A stretch of 64,000 bases of DNA. It comes from Voacanga thouarsii. Lineage: Eukaryota; Streptophyta; Magnoliopsida; Gentianales; Apocynaceae. The notes beneath the pieces were generated by a model. That model had not been told where the DNA came from, made no database searches, and worked only from the letters and a program-made list of their open reading frames with translations. The stretch covers positions 310,001 through 374,000 of the forward strand of contig JANUWF010001617.1 in NCBI GenBank assembly GCA_026120185.1. Direction: 5' to 3'. This document shows positions 35,401 to 49,800 of this stretch, one piece after another. Position 1 is the first letter of the stretch; the number at the start of each line of letters is the position of its first letter. Made by a program: the position numbers and the translations under genes.

Positions 35401-38400
35401 TTGAGACTCTCCTCCAGTCGTTTCAGAAAACAGTTTTGACTGCTTATAAATCAAAGTTTGCCCAGGTATTTTTCATTTTTGTTCTTACAGGGATAAAAAA
35501 GTATATAATTATTTATCTATTCTTTTTAAGTATATAATGACTCAAGAACTATTTATCTATCCTTTTCTTCATCCTTTTTGTTCTTCTATCGGTATGTTCA
35601 TGAAATATATCCATAATTTCTTCCTACTGCTCCTTTTGAACATCCTGTAATTCTCATTGCTACTTCTTGACTAGGTGTTCTTTTACTTTTGCAGTTTGTG
35701 ATCTTCTATGGCTGTTCATTAGATCCTGACTATTGTGGAACAAGATTTGCAGATACCCTTATTGATATTTTTGAGAGTAGTGCCTATCCGGAATGGAGGT
35801 GAAAATTTTAGCTTGTTCCTTTTTTTTTCCCCTCCCATTGTGCACACCTTCTCTTCCTTTTGGTAGTTGATCAAATGATTTGGATAGATATGATAATTGA
35901 ATCCATCTTTTTTGGATTTTCCTTCCCTTTTCATTTTCTCAATTTTCCTTTCCATATTTTCTCCTTTTCTTTGGTGATAGCTTAGACAGTGATTGCTGCA
36001 AGAAAACAAAGCAATTTGTTTTGCTTTTTTCTTTGGTGGGTAATTAAAATATGCTCATCTGGATGAGCTTTTACGAGTCTTAATGATACGTGAATTTATT
36101 GTGGTGTGGGGGCAGCCTTTCAATGACCTTATTAGCTGATGCCCATTTTTGGGGTATAAAAGTGTTGATCGACTGTTTTAATTCTTGGGACTTCTGTTTG
36201 AGGAAGAGGAATATTGGTTATTGAGATATGTGTTGGATTAGAAGTCCTAAAATTGTTCAGCTGTATTTTGACTTATAGACTCTTACCTAGATTTCATGTT
36301 CCTTCGGAAGTTTATGGCTGCTATATTTCAAAGCACAAGTATGCTGAATGGAAACGAATTGAAATAAAGCTTGAGTTTTTGTGCATCTGATATTTAATTT
36401 CCATCGCATTTTTACTTAGTCTGACAGTTCTGCCTTCTGTTTAGTTTCTTATTTTGTTTATACTAATCTATACGACTGTCAAGTAAACTAGTACTTTACT
36501 TTGTTTGATATATTTAATTTAGTTACATAGAAGGCCAGAATATTTCAGAAGTTTACTTTTAAGTAGTGCAGTACACTTCTTGATGGTTTTGATCAAGGTG
36601 CTCAATTATTTTGTTTGCCTCTTATTGCAGAATGAGTGCTGTTGCCTATCTTGCTAGTTACTTGTCGCGTGCAAAGTTTATCTCCACCTCATTTGTTGCT
36701 GATATGGTGGAAAGGTTGGTGAATATTTCATACCTACTCATCAAAGGCTTTATAAGATGTTCATCTTTTATCTTCTTGTTTGTTATTCTTTTCTGTGTTC
36801 CTTCAAGTGGCAATGATAGTTTGAAGACTTTCTTATGCTTTTCTGCTATTGTTTGCTTTTTTCAGAGTGGTAAATTGGTGTTACAATTACTCCAAGAATC
36901 TGAATGAGGACACAAATCCAAAAGCTCACAAAGTTTATTATGCTGGTTGTCAGGTATGTGGTCTTCAAGGGGAATAAATTTCTTTAATTTTCACCCTTTT
37001 TCTCTAATAAGCCAATTAGATGTTGATTAATGGTAAGAGTTTTGTCTGTTAATTAGATTTCATTTTGTGAACTCTTGCTTCAGTAGAACTGAATATGATT
37101 CTGTGGGGCTGTCTGCATATTTTATCATAATTGTTATACTTTTTGATGATTTAATGAGGTTTAGATAGTTCTATTCTGGAATGATGCATTAATGTAGTGT
37201 ATTAAAATTCTATAATAGCTCTCTGGTTTACTATGTTTACAAAAACCAGAGTTATTTGTTAGATGGTGAGCGTTGTTGCTTTAGTTTTTCTGCCAGTGAT
37301 GCAATATCCATCACTGAAGCATGGAAAAAAGGACAAAGTTGTGCAAACAATAACTTAGGCTTTGGAGATCTTATTTTTTGGTGCAAACGTACAGGTGAGG
37401 AATAAAAAATTATATGGTATCTCCATGGAATAGCAGCCTAGTTAATTTGTGTAATTTTGCTGTGTGAGAAAATTTTTTTATCCTCAAAATTAATTGACCT
37501 TTGTTTTTTATGCTTCTAAATGCCTGTTGTCTAATTGTTGATAGTGATCTTGATATATTAATGACAGCAACTTTACTGCAGGCAATCATCTATGTCCTTT
37601 GTTTCCGCATGAGAGCAATGCTTGCTGTCCCTCGTCTCCGATCAAAACTGTTTCTCACACGGATAAATGATATTTTAAGTCATAAATTAAATCCGCTGAA
37701 GGTAAAACACTTCATTAGTTTCCATTGAGATAGCTACTGTTTATTCCCCTGCCCCTTAGCTCCCATATTTCTACTGGCAGCTGTATAATTTTGACATTAT
37801 TTGAACCATAAAAAATCTCTGCACTTCCGTTTGCTTTGCATGCCATGTGACATCCTCACCATCAAACAATGTGCTTAGAGACTCTCTTGGTTAACAGGTG
37901 TGCCTTCCATACATAGTAGAAGAATTTCTTCGGCTGGCCAAATCAATGCGTTTTTTTGCTGTTCCTGACGACCTAGTTGCTAATGGCATGTTGGAATCAG
38001 ATTTTTCAAAGGCTTTTGGTGGACAGGAAAGGCTCGACACATTTTTCCCATTTGACCCATGTTTACTAAAGAAATCTGATAGGTTTGTCTTATGCCTTTG
38101 CTACTTCAAAGTTCAGGGCATTAGAGTATATGTTTATTTATATTTCACAGAGAAAGATTCCATTATTCCAGCTGAAATATCATCCAATTCCTTTTTTCTG
38201 CAATTGATTCATATTCTTGTCCACTTGTTATTTTGAAGATTCATCCGACCAAACTTTGTTTCCTGGTCAATGGTGAGAAATAGATATGATGACGACGATG
38301 AGGAAGATGAAGGATCCAGTGATGAAGATGTTGCTGAATATAGTGGGCGGGTGAATAGGATGGAAATGTATGATGATGAGACTGTGGGTAGCGTTGATGA

Positions 38401-38563
38401 TGAAGCATCTGATCATGAACTTGATGAATTTGACTACTCTCTAAACAAAATGTCTATTACTCCCAAAAATCTGCCGACACAACTATTTGGAACTGATATA
38501 AGGGGAGGATACATCCAGATGCCGTCAAGAATTAGACCATCTACGAGTCCAGAGTCGTTGTGA
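32265..38563 (+). CDS. RRN3: RNA polymerase I-specific initiation factor RRN3 (TIF-IA)
   Basis: Fifteen coding exons join in one frame with GT-AG introns: 32265-32375, 32658-32741, 32869-32940, 33041-33112, 33268-33504, 34686-34796, 34883-34996, 35200-35325, 35397-35465, 35695-35798, 36631-36714, 36866-36953, 37582-37701, 37898-38082, 38239-38563. The total is 1902 nt or 633 residues, close to the family's usual length. Diagnostic family phrases include HVHSTLKNIADLVPLSP, QVFETLLQSFQKT, FVIFYGCSLDP, AYLASYLSRAKFIS, KVYYAGCQAIIYVLCFRM and RFIRPNFVSWS. The C-terminus is strongly acidic (DDDDEEDEGSSDED, about 543-556). RRN3 bridges RNA polymerase I to the rDNA promoter factors in the nucleolus and sets rRNA output with growth. 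An in-frame GTG at 32247 is upstream, but ATG 32265 is the start. The gene is convergent with the MORC gene. All motifs appear intact. Confidence 0.95.
32406..32466. repeat. (GTAT)n microsatellite in RRN3 intron 1
   Basis: About twelve GTAT units preceded by a short TA run, starting about 30 bases after the exon 1 donor. Confidence 0.9.
34040..34406 (-). mobile_element. Solo LTR in RRN3 intron 5, antisense to the gene
   Basis: A 367-bp element with perfect 6-bp inverted ends (TGTTAT...ATAACA), flanked on both sides by TAATG (34035-34039 and 34407-34411), a perfect 5-bp target duplication. On the minus strand it has a TATA box (CTATAAATAGAG near 34220-34231) in the middle and a GA-rich leader after it, as expected for an LTR promoter. 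No internal retroelement domain is adjacent, so it is a solo LTR. It probably belongs to a copia-type family. Confidence 0.8.
34571..34588. repeat. (CA)n microsatellite
   Basis: About nine CA units in RRN3 intron 5. Confidence 0.85.
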
Positions 38564-40834
38564 CATACTGTTGGCATTTTCAAACTACAGAATCATATTT
38601 ACTGTTATAGTGAGAGTGAGTAGAATCTGGGATCAATTTTTGCAATTGGGGTTGGCCCAGCCTTGTGAGTTGATGAAGGTGGGTCATGGGTGGCACAATC
38701 AATGAGTTCAGTTATTGTATAAAGATTATCAAAAGAATTGTCCTGTAATGATTCATCCAACAGCAAGAAATCTATTTGTTGAATGAATAGAGAGTTCATG
38801 GATTTTGAGTTTCAGACCGTGGCACGCTATGTTCCACTAGAATTCTCAACAGGGCAGCAGTTCTTGACTTTTTTAGCCTAAACGGTGATTCTTGTGCTTT
38901 GAGTTTCACTATCTTGTTGTGCCTGGCAAGCTAAGCTATCATTAATATGGTCTTGTTGCTACTAATGCAAAATATTTTGGACAGTCGATACTTCTTGTAA
39001 GATTAGGTCCCATCTAAGGATCTTTCACGGATGGATGGACAGTCAACTATCGATTCGTTAAATTGTATTACCATATAATGTTATTAGTTTTGCTCGGTAT
39101 ACAAATTTTGTTGCAATTGATCTTTTGTTTTTTTGGAATAATAGAAGAGAGAATATAAGCAATTATTTTGTGCAATGTGAGTGTCGCTGTTTTTGTGTGT
39201 GCGCGTCGGAAGCATGCAATGTGCATATTGTGTTTCAAGTTTAAGAAAGATGCATAAGATCTGCTAGACAAATTAGAGTATAAAAATTTATGTATCTCGT
39301 TTATTAGTTTGGATTAGTGTTGAGTTCGAGACACAATTGAATATAAATAACTTGTCGAATTTATTTAATAAGAAATTTAAAATTATAAATCAGTGTTAAA
39401 AAAAAAAAAAAAAACCAGGAAAGGAGACTTTTCATAGAATCTTTAGCTTTATTTATATGAGTAGCCTCATTAAATATATGTTAAAGCTAGGCTTGATTTG
39501 TAAGTAGTACAACTAGCCAAAACTCGAACAAAGTTTCGATCCTCAATGCTGACAAGCAAAAATGACGGGGTGGCTGCATAGTAGATAGCCAGAAACTATT
39601 GGGTGGCTGGCCGGCTGAATCAAATATGATCAGATTTTTTTAAGTTGAATTTAAATTGTATTGACAAGCAATATAATCAAATTTTTAGGAAGTTGAATTT
39701 AAGTAGTGTTAATAAGTAAAATATTTGAATGATTGAATGACCATGGCTAGGGCCATTGGATGACTTGACTAATCGACTGAATCAGTACATTAGTTGGCAG
39801 TCGTGATCATATTTTTAAGAAGTTAGAGTGAGAGTACCTAAAATTCAGAAAGTGTTGCACAAATTTTAAATAATTCTGTCTGCTTTCCCATCGTATTTGC
39901 CATGAATATCAAGGGAAACAAAATAATCATAAATAGTGAAAGTAGTGAACATGAAATTATCAAATCCTTATAGAAGCACTAGGAATGCATGTATTAAAAA
40001 AAATGAAAAAAAAGGAGATCCCACCAACATTAGAAGAATTCTTTAAGCAAATTTTCATTTATCTTTCTAAAGTTTTTAGTTTAGTTTTACCTTATTTTCA
40101 GTTATTTCCATTATGTATTTAAGACTTTTAACAATATATCTTAAAATAATAGATTCTTTTAAATACTTCTTTCATCCAAAAGGAAATATTTTTATTTATA
40201 TTTTAAGATGCTTAAAAAATAAATGTTCACGTTTCCAATGAACATGCTTTCCTTTAAATTTTCATAACGTAGTTCCACTAATCCTTGTTGTCATCTATAG
40301 TCAAACGATCTATTAAATTTTTGTACCATCTAATGAATGTAAAAAATGATCAGTTAGTGTCAATTTGGTTTTTGCATATTCACATCTGCATAATGAATTT
40401 AGTTTCACTGATCATAAAATAAAACATTATATTGTTTACACTGTTTTTCCAGTATTTTTCCAATACAGTGCTCTACCTATTTCCAGACAAGTGGGAACAT
40501 TTGTATATTTGTCCGGGCAGTTGTTGGCTGCATGGATTCTCTACTGCAATTTCCCTACATGGTGGCAACAAAGCCGAATGCCCTTGCCACTTCAGTACTC
40601 ATGCTGTGCGTGACTTCAACGAACATTGGACACAACCTATGGACCCATGCTTACATTTGAACTGCTTCTTGAAGACTGGTTTCTAGGTATTCAGAAACAA
40701 TAGGTGAAATTTTGGTAAGAAACTTGCCACTGAAACACGTGCGTGCACACAGATAATTTCAGTCCAAACACCCATTAAACAAGGTTTAAGAGTAAATTGA
40801 AGCCCGATCCTGAAACTTACTCAAAACAAAGTAA
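38564..40834. other. Convergent intergenic region (RRN3 and MORC 3' ends)
   Basis: Holds the RRN3 3' UTR on the left and the MORC 3' UTR on the right. A poly(A) run sits at about 39398-39414. Two diverged copies of an about 55-bp unit lie at about 39635-39735 ('AAGTTGAATTTAA' in both). Short frames near 40365-40686 lie in the MORC 3' flank and are not supported as genes. Confidence 0.45.
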
Positions 40835-43800
40835 TTACCTTTTTGAAGTCCTTCTAGATACCCTTCTACATCTTTTGAATGACGTCCAGAGTTCTTCACT
40901 TTCTGCACCTTGAACTGCATTATCATTACTTCCTGCATGTGACAAACATCTCAACAAGTGCAAAAACGGAGGAAAACCTCAAAATACCATTGTATTAAGA
41001 GGAGAAAACTACCAATTAAATCCTCCCAAACTTAAACATTACAAAAGCTTGATTTTATCAATCCATGGTAATAAAATTCTCTGCCAGGCAAATCATCTCA
41101 GATATATATATCAATTTACAACAAACGTTCAGTTGATGACAACAATAGATTAAGATAAATTTTACCTTCTGCAATAAGATATCTCAAAAAACCTCCAAAA
41201 TTATCATGTTAAAAGCAGAAATTGTCATCTGTTTCATGAGAAGACTTAAACTCTCGTTATTAGTTGATCTAAGCTGTTATCAGTACAGTTTTTTCTTCGA
41301 CTATCCATAACTTAAATCATGTTTGGCCTTCACTCAAGTTTTGGGACCTTCAGATCCAGGTGAGGTCTTTTTTTCCTAGAAAAGTTTAAACAGTACAAGT
41401 ACATATGTCCATGCTTGATTACGTAGCCCAAGATCTTTTCATCACTATTGTATCCCACAAAACCACCTATTTACCCCCTAATATCTACTTTAAACTAAAT
41501 TAATTTTACTAGTGAAGAATGAAAAGTGAAATAAGAGCTGAATCTATGGAGTGTGCTCAGAGGAATGTGCCAAGAGCATAATGTGCCTGAAATCAGTGGC
41601 AGGTTAGGAACTCCAAATACTGTGAATGTGAATGTCTATCAGGATATTAAATCTCTGCTGAAGTAAAAGAAATCTCCTCAAACTTACTTTTTGGGGTATC
41701 TTTGAAGGATCTATCCTCAGACTCTGCTGGATCGTCTGCATGACCCTGTCCAGAGCGCTTCTCAGAAATGGTAACAACTCCATCTTCCACCTTCTGCTCT
41801 GGTATGTCGCATCTTCCGTTGAATGGCTTCATATAACAGAACCTTTAAAAAAATTCTAAGTCACACGGCTGAAAAATGCAAACTTCTATCCTTTCCAAAT
41901 AAATCAGAATTAAAAATATTTACAAGACCTCCCCTTTCCCCTCCACACATCCAAAATGCCTCCCCAAAAAGGAAGAGAGAGAGGGGGGGGGGGGGGGGTG
42001 TGCAAAAAGGCAAAAAAGGAATGTTTTCAAAAGAACAGCTTTATATCATTGCAAGTTCGTGGACAAAGTTTCAGGCCATGTAACTGCAAGGAAAAAAAAA
42101 GTAGACAAAAAGGGACATATGTACTGGTGGCAAAAAAAAATGGAATCTTGATGCCTAATTTTGTTTTCAACTCCAAAATCTATAGTCCAAGAAAAGAATA
42201 CCATTCTTCTGGTAATGTCTCAATATCGAATCCAGCAGCTAACATCCTCCATTTCCGGCATTTGTCACAACGCACCCATTCATGATCAGGTTTGTATAAA
42301 GCACCACCCTTTGCCTGCAAGAGGAATGAAACCCATATCAAAACAGCTAATACAGTGTGCCAGAGAGCTGATATAAATGCACAGAGTTATTCATGTGGTT
42401 CTTGCTTGATTATACCATCTGGCAAATGGACAAACGTAAGTTGTTCTTTTCTGGTTTTCCTGGTACAAAAACTATACTCTGTATTTTCTTGTTGATTATA
42501 GCTGGAAACTTGAAAATGCTTGAAAACCAAAGGAAACAAGTATTGCCCCTATACTGTCTTGTAAATATCCTCTTATCAATATCTTTTAATGGTAAAAAAA
42601 AAAGGAATTTGGTTGATCAAGGAAAAGGAGAATTATTTGAAAGACAAATAAGAAAAAAAGAAATATTCATGGTTATTTATGCTGATTGTGTATCTGTATC
42701 CAACTTAATAATGGAATTACAACATGAAAAATGCTGAATTCGCTCCATCCCAGTTTGGATTCAAGTCGTTCATCATTTAAGTTATCCTGAGAACTTCCTT
42801 AGATAAATATTATTCTTCATTCCATTAACTGCAAAGTTAAGTGGACCCCTTAATACTTTCCACAACTCCGAGGGCCAGTTTTTGCTTTCATATCTTTCCT
42901 ACTCTCTCCATACCGTTCAAGCTGAATGTTTAGCAGTTGAATAATTTTCACTGTTAAGTGTTAGCCTTGATTTATACCAGGTCAAGTCAAACAAAGGTAT
43001 ACAATTTAAGGCAGAGGGCAATTCTCAAGTATCCTAAGATTGCACAATCAAACGGCAGAAATACAGAAGAATATTATGCAACGTGACATAGAATGATGAA
43101 ATATAACGGGAGATGAATGAAGATTCAAAAGTTATTTTGATCATAGCTTCCTGAATCTTAGAGAACAAGGAAGTTCTGGAATAAATTGTTCAGTTTTTTG
43201 GAGGAAAATTTGGTTTGTCCAAATACTGTTCTAGACTTTATGCAAATAAATTTTGTAACTTTGGCAACAGTAAGCAAGCGAAAGTCCCATGATATTCTTA
43301 AAGATCACATGCCCACTAAATCACTTTGGTTTACAGATATTCTTCTTTCTTAAACCTTAAATGCTATCTTCTAGTGACAAAGTGCTAACAGATTTATAGA
43401 GGGATGGAAAAGCAGCTTTTTTCTTTTTATTTGATTCTTGAGAATGCTCTTGGTAACTTTTAAGCTTCCTTTCTGGGGATTCCTCAGCCTCTTACATGTA
43501 CGTCTTCTTTTTCATAATAAAATCTCCTTTTTTGTCCAAAACAAAACAGAATTGATAGATGTCTTACTAATAGCAAGAAATCTAACTATCAACAGTCAGA
43601 ACATTTGCTTGGGTTCGCATTACAAGCTCCCATCATTAGCTTGTATTATCACTCCCAGGAAAAGTGCAACTCATGTTGTTATCCCAAAGAAAGACAATCA
43701 ACAGTGTCCACCAAAGTATAAATGGTGAAAACAGAATTCCTATGTCCCTGCCGTTAAACACAACTTTCACAACTATAATATGCTAACATTCTTCAGAAAC

Positions 43801-46800
43801 ATATGAAATGAGGCAGATGTTGAATGCTATTATCAAAGGAGAAAACAAATGATGCATCAGTCAATCAGCTAAATCATGAAATTACCAGCTGAAGCTTATT
43901 AACGTATTTGTCCAAATATTCATCTGTTCTCATACCCAACCATTTTTCAAGTTCTGCATAGACTTCACAGTCCTGGAATCCTTGCTTATTGTTGTGAATC
44001 CAAACCAGACCATTATCGTCCTTCTGCAACAAGGAAAGATGGAAAGAAAGATAACTGAATCAATCTAACTAATTTTAGAGTTCAACTACTTGATAGACGC
44101 AAACTGTAAATGTATTCATGCTAGGAAAAGGAAAACTATAAATCTTGGAGACTTGCATGCATGCATACATGCATAGATGCAAATGCGAATCAAAAAATAG
44201 AAACTGATTTTATACGATCTGTACCATCAAATCCGTAAGATCAATAACACCAATGATGCCACGTCCATTGTCACCATTGTGGATCATGCTACCAACTCTC
44301 TTGTAAGCCTACAATAACAAGAAGAGAAAAATCAACACAGAAACAAGGATATTGATAAGAAGTCCAAAGGCAGTTAAATAAAGAAACATGACAATCTTAC
44401 TCCCAATAAAAAACCATAGTTTGAAGACCAGGAGAAGCCAAAAATTAGATAAAAGGTGAACAAAGCATCAGTCAAGCAATAACGCTAAGATAGAAGGCAT
44501 GTAAAACCCTCATGCTCAAGGAAGTATGAATCTGTGAAGCAGCAAAAGAAACATTAATAGGTTTTCCAACAAAGATTCCATCTTTACAAAAAGGGCATGA
44601 AGCACATGCTCTTGCATCATTTTGAGGACCATTTCACAATGGAATTCTAACAAAAGAAAGAAGTACAATATTTTTGCTAAATTTCCTGAATGCTGCTGTA
44701 TCAAAAGGTTGGAGATCCTGAGGGTTCCCCAGAATACGTGTGGATCATGATGACACACATGTGCTCTCTTGCTCTCTCTGGGGATAGTACGGTAGAGATA
44801 GAGTGTGTCAAAACTCAAAAGACAACAATCAAATGATTATTAGGTATCGGCGTCTGGATATGTTTGGGCATAAAAACACAAACAAAACATTGATACTTGC
44901 AATTATCTTTTGTCATTCATATAGAAGCTTGGATCTAGGATTCCCAAGAATAATAAACGTTTATTATTAGTTATATCAAAAGGCTATCAAACAACTTGTT
45001 AATAAGCTATCTGCAATAATTATTTTGAAACTAAATTAGTCATACCAATTTTCAAAGTCGGTTTTTCGAAGTGCTTTGAAGCAAATATATAAGTAATTCT
45101 AGAAAATTTGTTCCCTCAAATACAAGAGAGCAACCCTGAAATAAAGCATGGTAGTGCCAGCATAGGGCTGAGAAGAGCTCTTAGCATAGGTAGGGTTTTA
45201 TCAGCTTTGATGCTTACCACACTACAATTCATTCTACAAAAAGCAATTCATTAAATACAGAAATAAGAAAAACACCTCAATCAGACGCCCATGCCAATAT
45301 AGGAAAATTCCACAATTTGCCCACTCCCATTCAAGTTGACAGCGTCCAAGGATTAACTGAACTGGCTTCCCCATAATAGCACCATTTTTTACAAGAGTCT
45401 TATGCAGAGACTTGGCCAAAGGTCGAGGTTTAACCTAGTCATATTCAATTTACAATCAGTTCTGCTTGTCCTAAAAAAGAGAATTTAATAACATATAAAA
45501 TGGGATACACAAATATGTTACGACCAGTGCTCCTTGAACAAAAATCTTCATTCGCGGTTCAAGGAAGATGACTTCCAGATAAGACCTCAACGAATAGTCC
45601 AAAGGCACCTAGAGAAAGAATGGACGTCAAATTGAGTCAAAGATAAGGGGTTAAACATAATCAACAAAAGAAAAAAGCAATTTTGTAACCATTTGAGACA
45701 TCTGGCCTGGACGAGATCTGATCCGTTTGGAACGAATGAGTATATCACCTTGATGAAATGAACTCCCACCACTCATCCCAGTCACCCAGCGTAAGCTATA
45801 ATTTGACCCCCATTCATCCAAGTTCCATATATATATTTGTGTTCCTGCTCCTTTTTCACTGAAGAGTCCTGCTTTTTCACCTATTAGATACTTATCAAAG
45901 GGAGAGAAGTCCTTAATAGCTTTCAAATTGTGTTTTGCCAAACCCTCATCTTGGACACTTGTATCAATTTCCATATACTGCCCAATTTTACGGTAGCTTA
46001 CAATGGGAATCTCCAAATTCTGCAATGTACAGAAGCAGCAGAATGATGAGATGTTAACTCAGATATCATAAACAAAAGAACAAAACATACCCACACACAC
46101 ACAAAATGGGGGAGAGAAAAAAAAAAAAAAGGTCCATGACAGTGATCAACAGCTTACATCTTTTCCTTCATTTAGTGACTGAGAAAAAAATGCAATAGAC
46201 CTGGAGTTTGCAGTCTGAGTAAGAACAAGAGCATCCTTCCCAAGTCTCATTGCCCCTGTCTGAAAGAAATGACCAAATACAGATCAACGTTATTACAAAG
46301 GAAAATTCCAGAACAAGAACTTACTAGATAGAGATTGGAAATAAACTTGAAAAATCTCACTCTCTTCTGATTGATTCTAAAGGAAATATGAGACACTCAA
46401 GCAAAGAAAGAAATTTCAGAAAATATGGGACTAACACCACAAGTGTGATCATAGCAACAAAAATCCTCTCGACATTGAACCAAGCAGCTAAACAACACAA
46501 CAAATGGTTTCAACATGTCCAGTATCTTTCTTCCTAAAAAAATTGGTTTCTTCACTTCATTCTGCAAATGAGAAACATATATTGATGCTCTAAATGTACA
46601 ATGAACTACCATCATACTAATGCCCAAAGGTTTGAGCTGCATCTATAACACAAAGCTCCATGACTGTTGTCTGAAAAAGCAAAGTTATCCCTTTTGCCCA
46701 AATGGTTTGATGGATGAAACAAAATCAAATTATGGGAAGTAATAAAAATGGCCATATACAGAACATCACAAAAATACCTTTGAAAGTTAACATAGCTTTT

Positions 46801-49800
46801 GGGTAATGAAATTGGAAACAACTTGTTAAATAGTAAATGTTTCAGAGGGTATGCCTACTGATTACCCGTGTTATCCTTTTTTAAGATAAAAGGGTAACAA
46901 AAAGTAGAAAGAATAGGAGAATAGTTTCCAATATTTAAGAACTACCTCCGGATGTGATTAGGACAAGAGGAAATAATAAATAAATAAGGCCCTCATGACC
47001 AGATATTTCTTCCAGATCAAGACAAAAGAAGACCACACCTCTGTAAGGATATCAACAACTACCTTAAATCCAATCCCATATCTCCCAATACGATCAGGAT
47101 CATCATCCCCAGGTTGCTTGTGCCCAAATGATATCATTCTAAGAATCTCCTGATGGGTCATCCCATGGCCATCATCGATAATTGAGAGCATAGGAATGTC
47201 TTTACCAGCAGTTTTCAAATATACCATATTGATAGAAATTTCCAATCTGTTTTTGAGTAAGAAGAGAAAGCATGTCATGATCACATAAAAGAATTTCTCC
47301 TACATTGATAGCCAGCTTCAACCCTACCCCAAAAAAGGTGGATGGGGAAAGATGAAGAAAGCAGAAATAAGAAAATAAAACAAAATTAATTGAGATAATT
47401 AGGGAGGCTTTCACAACAAAGTTAAAACAGAATGACATGAAAAGACTCTCTACCCACTTGGTTGCTTTTGCATCTCTTGAATTGTCAATAAATTCAGCAA
47501 TTGCACCAAAAATCCAGCTTGAATGAGCTTGACCAAGAGTCTTCAAATAGCTGGGATCCACTTGCACAAAATTACTTCGCAAAGAGCCAAAGGAACCGAC
47601 AGCATCTTCAGGTTTACAACTATTCTTGACCTTCTGATTGCAAGCTTCATCCCCAATCTCATCCGGAAACTTACAGTCAGGAGATTCTCTCTCCCCAACT
47701 ACATCAGAATTTGATACAGAAGCCTCACCTAGGAAAGATTCCAGTTTCCTTTGCATGCCAAATTGCAGAAAGGCAGAGGTCCGAGAATTAATGGGCGAAT
47801 CTTTTGGATCAGACAAGATTCCAGCTGCAATTATCACCATTCCAACCCAAGAGTCAAAATATTTAAGTTGCAAAAGACATAAGCTTGGTAAAAGCAAACT
47901 AATACTCCTGCTCTCAAGGACAAACAGTGCATGTTGGTTGTGCACTTGAACAATGGTAGCATGTAAACTTGAAATATCAAGGGCATTTAAAAACTTGCAA
48001 CAGTGTTCGAGCAACAAAAGAATTAAACAGCATGGACTATAGCACATGAAAGGAAAAAGCTCACCCAGACCACCATTCCTTCCACAATCATTTATGCTCC
48101 GTCTTTTATCTTCCTTGTAGAAAACTGTTACATGCTTGAAGGTCACCCCTTCCTTGGGAGGACATACGTAGAAATCGAAATATTCAAGCTTCCCAATAGC
48201 AACCTTTGAAGGCATTCAAGAAAATAAAAAAAGAGACAGAAAAGTAACATTTAAATATAAAAGAAATATTTCCTTTTTCTCACAATATTAAATTATAAAA
48301 AAATGAATGGAGAAATTTCAATAGAAATTGCTGTATAAGGAAAATGCACTTCTCCAGGTTATCTTCACCATATCAATTGACCTCAAAAGCAAACAGGATG
48401 GATATGCCTTAAAAAGACAAAAGTATGCTGAACTTAATAATAGAGGGAACCCACTTAACATCACATATTTCAGTATTGCAATTTTCACTTTGTTTCCTTT
48501 CTGGCCTCCCTCATTTCAGACGGGTAATTACAACACTGTTCAGAGAAACTAAAGAAAACAAAATTATGCACGTACTAACTTTGAAGAATGTTAAGGTTAT
48601 TGATTTCTCTGAGTTCTTTTATTGAAAGAAAAGCATGTAGAAAATGCATCAAGATACACATTTAGCGCATTCTGACCTTCTTGTATCTCTGAAGGAAACC
48701 CAAGAACTCTCCCCACTCTTTTTCCTGTTGACCATTTTCGGGAGCAGGCAATAAAGTGCAACAAGGTAACCCAGCTTGCAGATCAACTTTTTCATACCGA
48801 ACCATATTTGATATGCTCCAAAAAACTGGCCTGCCAAACAGATCATAGCTGTTAACCAACAGAATCCCCTAATTGTGGAATGAAAAAGCAACAACATTCT
48901 TGTAGACGGCTGAATAATGAAAAGTCCTATTTCAGACACCTGTAGAAGTTATTAAAACAAAAATTATGCCCAAAAAAAACATAAAATCCCTTCAAAGTTT
49001 CCTCACTTTGAACTTCTAATTTTGACATTCATCCATAAAATAAAAATATGAAAATTTAAAAATTAAAAAATTAAAAAAAAGGAAGCACTTAGTAATTTTA
49101 AAGCAACCACATTGCTACTTATGGTTCTTCACCATAATACCCACAAGTTCATTCGAAAGTGTCACCTTGTTATCTTAGCATGGTACACCACATGCGAAAT
49201 ATCCCAAAGTTGCCAGTCAAGGAGCCCCTTGATTATCAGAGAAGATGTAGCCAATCCTTCTTGGCATAGAGCTAAAGGACTCTAAGGTTACAGAAATAGA
49301 TAACTTAGTAACCACCAAAAAGGTAAGAGAAAGAATCAAAAGGCCGGAGTTTGGCTAAATTGCCCAGTCAATATCCAGCACAAGCCAGTTCCAAGTCTAA
49401 TCTATTATTAATTCTCAACCACAGATTTAAAGCAAAAGCAGAAAGAAAACTCATTTCTCAATCAACTGGAGTTGATTTATTATGGAAAAAGATTGATATG
49501 CTGTCAAGGGATAGGGCCAAGCAAACCCTCATGTAAGAATGCATGGGTTTTTTTCCCCCCCTCTCGATAAGTACTTGTCAAATTGTGATTTAGTCTCACA
49601 ACTATAGAAGAGTAAACAAATGTACATGAATCAATGTCAAAAGTTGAAGTGAACCTTGTCAATGTAAAAAATGAGACAAAAAAATGATTAAACTAGAGTT
49701 CCTGGGAAAAATGTGCATACATTTTACCAGGAGGATTAATGCATTGTGTCCGACATATAGGTTTCCGGTCCTTTGTCAGCATAATATAACAGCCATCTGC

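Noticed and set aside
36611..36907. 98-codon plus frame
   Set aside because: It reads from RRN3 exon 11 through the following intron; the spliced reading is better supported.
41823..42737. Several overlapping plus-strand frames of 67-114 codons
   Set aside because: They lie antisense to MORC exons and intron sequence, include a homopolymer run, and match no family.
47440..47460. Donor after AAGTGG in MORC exon 5
   Set aside because: It would give a shifted frame into exon 6; the donor GTGGGT after ACCAA yields KATKLEIS in frame, as in the ATPase family.
48826..48890. Acceptors CAATTAG/GGG or TTTGGCAG/GCC for MORC exon 3
   Set aside because: Both put the preceding exon out of frame with [10 protein letters not shown]; only the acceptor ending at 48826 (CCAG) keeps the frame.
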